From: a bacterium
GTDB taxonomy: Bacteria > UBP4 > UBA4092 > JAOAEQ01
Direction of reading: 5' to 3'
NCBI GenBank assembly: GCA_026416715.1
Contig: JAOAEQ010000019.1
Span: 11,163-75,162, forward strand
DNA: 64,000 nucleotides
Positions 63,332 through 64,000 of this stretch are shown here, in pieces; the first letter of the stretch is position 1; each line of letters opens with the position of its first letter. The position numbers and the translations under genes were made by a program. A model generated the notes under the pieces. That model worked only from the letters and a program-made list of their open reading frames with translations, was not told where the DNA came from and made no database searches.

Positions 63332-63526
63332 AGGAGATTCTCTTCCATCTTCCTTCTTGCTTCATCCTTCAGGTTTTATTCTGACCTCTGACTTCTATCT
63401 TTTATTTTTTCTTAGCTTCCAGCTTCTATCCTGGCTTCGTTAAAACTTCTGACTATGCTAAAGCTTCGTCAGACTTGTCGTCAGGTAAACTTCTGCTTTT
63501 TCTGACAACTAACAACCAACATACTT

Positions 63527-64000
63527 CTATTCATACACCTGCCATTGTCGTTCTATTTCCGTCGGTGCCGGGGGATAGGCAAATTGGAAGTACATAGGAC
63601 CATTTCCAAAAACAGATTCAAATGGAAATTTATAACCTGTTGCCACCAGATTTCCATCATCCTGAATTGCAAAAGTCTCTAAAATATGATGGTCATTCAC
63701 TACTAGATATTTTCCATCCGGAGATACAATCATTTGCCATACCCAATACCCTACAGGAATCCGCCAGCCGGTATCTTCATAGCGACCACTAGAACCCTCA
63801 ACTCGGCGTAAAACCACAATCGGCCATCTCTCGTCCCAGAATCCTACATAAATATATCTATCATCCTTACTTATGGCTATAGCTTTCGCATTACTCCCAA
63901 TATCAAATTGTTGTACTCGGGTAGTATCTAACCTGCCATCGGATAACACTGGATATATTTCCACATCTACTCGACTGGTTAAAGAAAGCATAGCAAATGC
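63527..64000 (-). CDS. Beta-propeller protein, C-terminal part (5' end outside the window)
   Basis: About 157 residues are visible. They have the repeat pattern of lactonase/YVTN-type propellers: SRVDVEIYPVLSDGRLDTTR, AIAISKDDRYIYVGFWDERW, QMIVSPDGKYLVVNDHHILE, and a last blade. The reading frame is open to the window end before the first ATG at 63991, and a propeller needs six or seven blades, so the N-terminus is missing. It may act on sugars or bind ligands, but function is unknown. Confidence 0.7.
   Translation of the reverse strand, partial: AFAMLSLTSRVDVEIYPVLSDGRLDTTRVQQFDIGSNAKAIAISKDDRYIYVGFWDERWPIVVLRRVEGSSGRYEDTGWRIPVGYWVWQMIVSPDGKYLVVNDHHILETFAIQDDGNLVATGYKFPFESVFGNGPMYFQFAYPPAPTEIERQWQVYE

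Overview
The window is one end-to-end bacterial chromosome segment of moderate G+C content. The cell envelope looks Gram-negative: there is a secretin, a Wza-type polysaccharide exporter and an LpxL/HtrB-family acyltransferase. Several pilins have the form G|FTLIELLIVVAIIAILAAIAIPNFLAAQTR, a type common in uncultured lineages around the PVC group and neighbouring candidate phyla, so I infer an uncultured bacterium of that kind and do not claim a phylum. The [NiFe] hydrogenase suggests an anaerobic or fermentative lifestyle. Many genes lack a clear Shine-Dalgarno sequence, while others have a very strong one, including some that decide TTG or GTG starts.

Left part (1-17.4 kb): a pilin cut by the window edge; a large zinc-ribbon/class III cyclase/ATPase/TPR protein; a cupin; an iron-type alcohol dehydrogenase; a GT-C membrane glycosyltransferase with TPRs; a second pilin with its own promoter and terminator; a Zn-ribbon protein and a winged-helix-like protein; a PhoB/PhoR-type two-component pair; a URO-D family protein; gspG; and dnaA. 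Upstream of dnaA lies a 600-bp region with clustered DnaA boxes and an A+T-rich stretch, the probable replication origin. The partition locus parA-parB, with two parS sites, is about 22 kb away (38.3-39.95 kb), as expected near an origin.

Middle part (17.4-40.4 kb): an FAD-dependent oxidoreductase; an orphan xanthine-dehydrogenase-type molybdenum subunit that overlaps a sugar ABC transporter (binding lipoprotein plus two permeases, no ATPase); a block of interspersed repeats; a large secreted papain-type peptidase; a group 3b [NiFe] hydrogenase operon (hydB, a cyclic-nucleotide-binding protein, hydG, hydD, hydA); a tRNA-Gly; an SDR epimerase; an MFS carrier; a ChrB-like protein; a HIT protein; parB and parA; a candidate structured RNA; and a 62-residue unknown protein.

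Right part (40.8-64 kb): a minus-strand run of secretion and surface genes. A sigma54-type activator carrying a zinc ribbon and TPRs instead of a receiver domain follows a hybrid type IV pilus/type II secretion set (a PilM-PilN fusion, PilO, GspC/PilP-like, secretin). The pseudopilins GspI, GspJ and GspK sit at the end of an exopolysaccharide operon (Wza-like, DUF362, Wzc-like, Wzx-like, acyltransferase). A two-domain GT2 glycosyltransferase has a strong promoter and a leader hairpin. A DUF4870 protein, a GAF-GGDEF diguanylate cyclase and a truncated beta-propeller protein close the window.

The intergenic spaces are rich in repeats: two covarying long palindromes with the same 15-nt core, the 'CGCAGAG' repeat family, a family of short-stem repeats around GTCCC..GGGAC and CCCAGC..GCTGGG, and two further pairs of related repeats. 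No CRISPR array, insertion sequence or prophage was seen.
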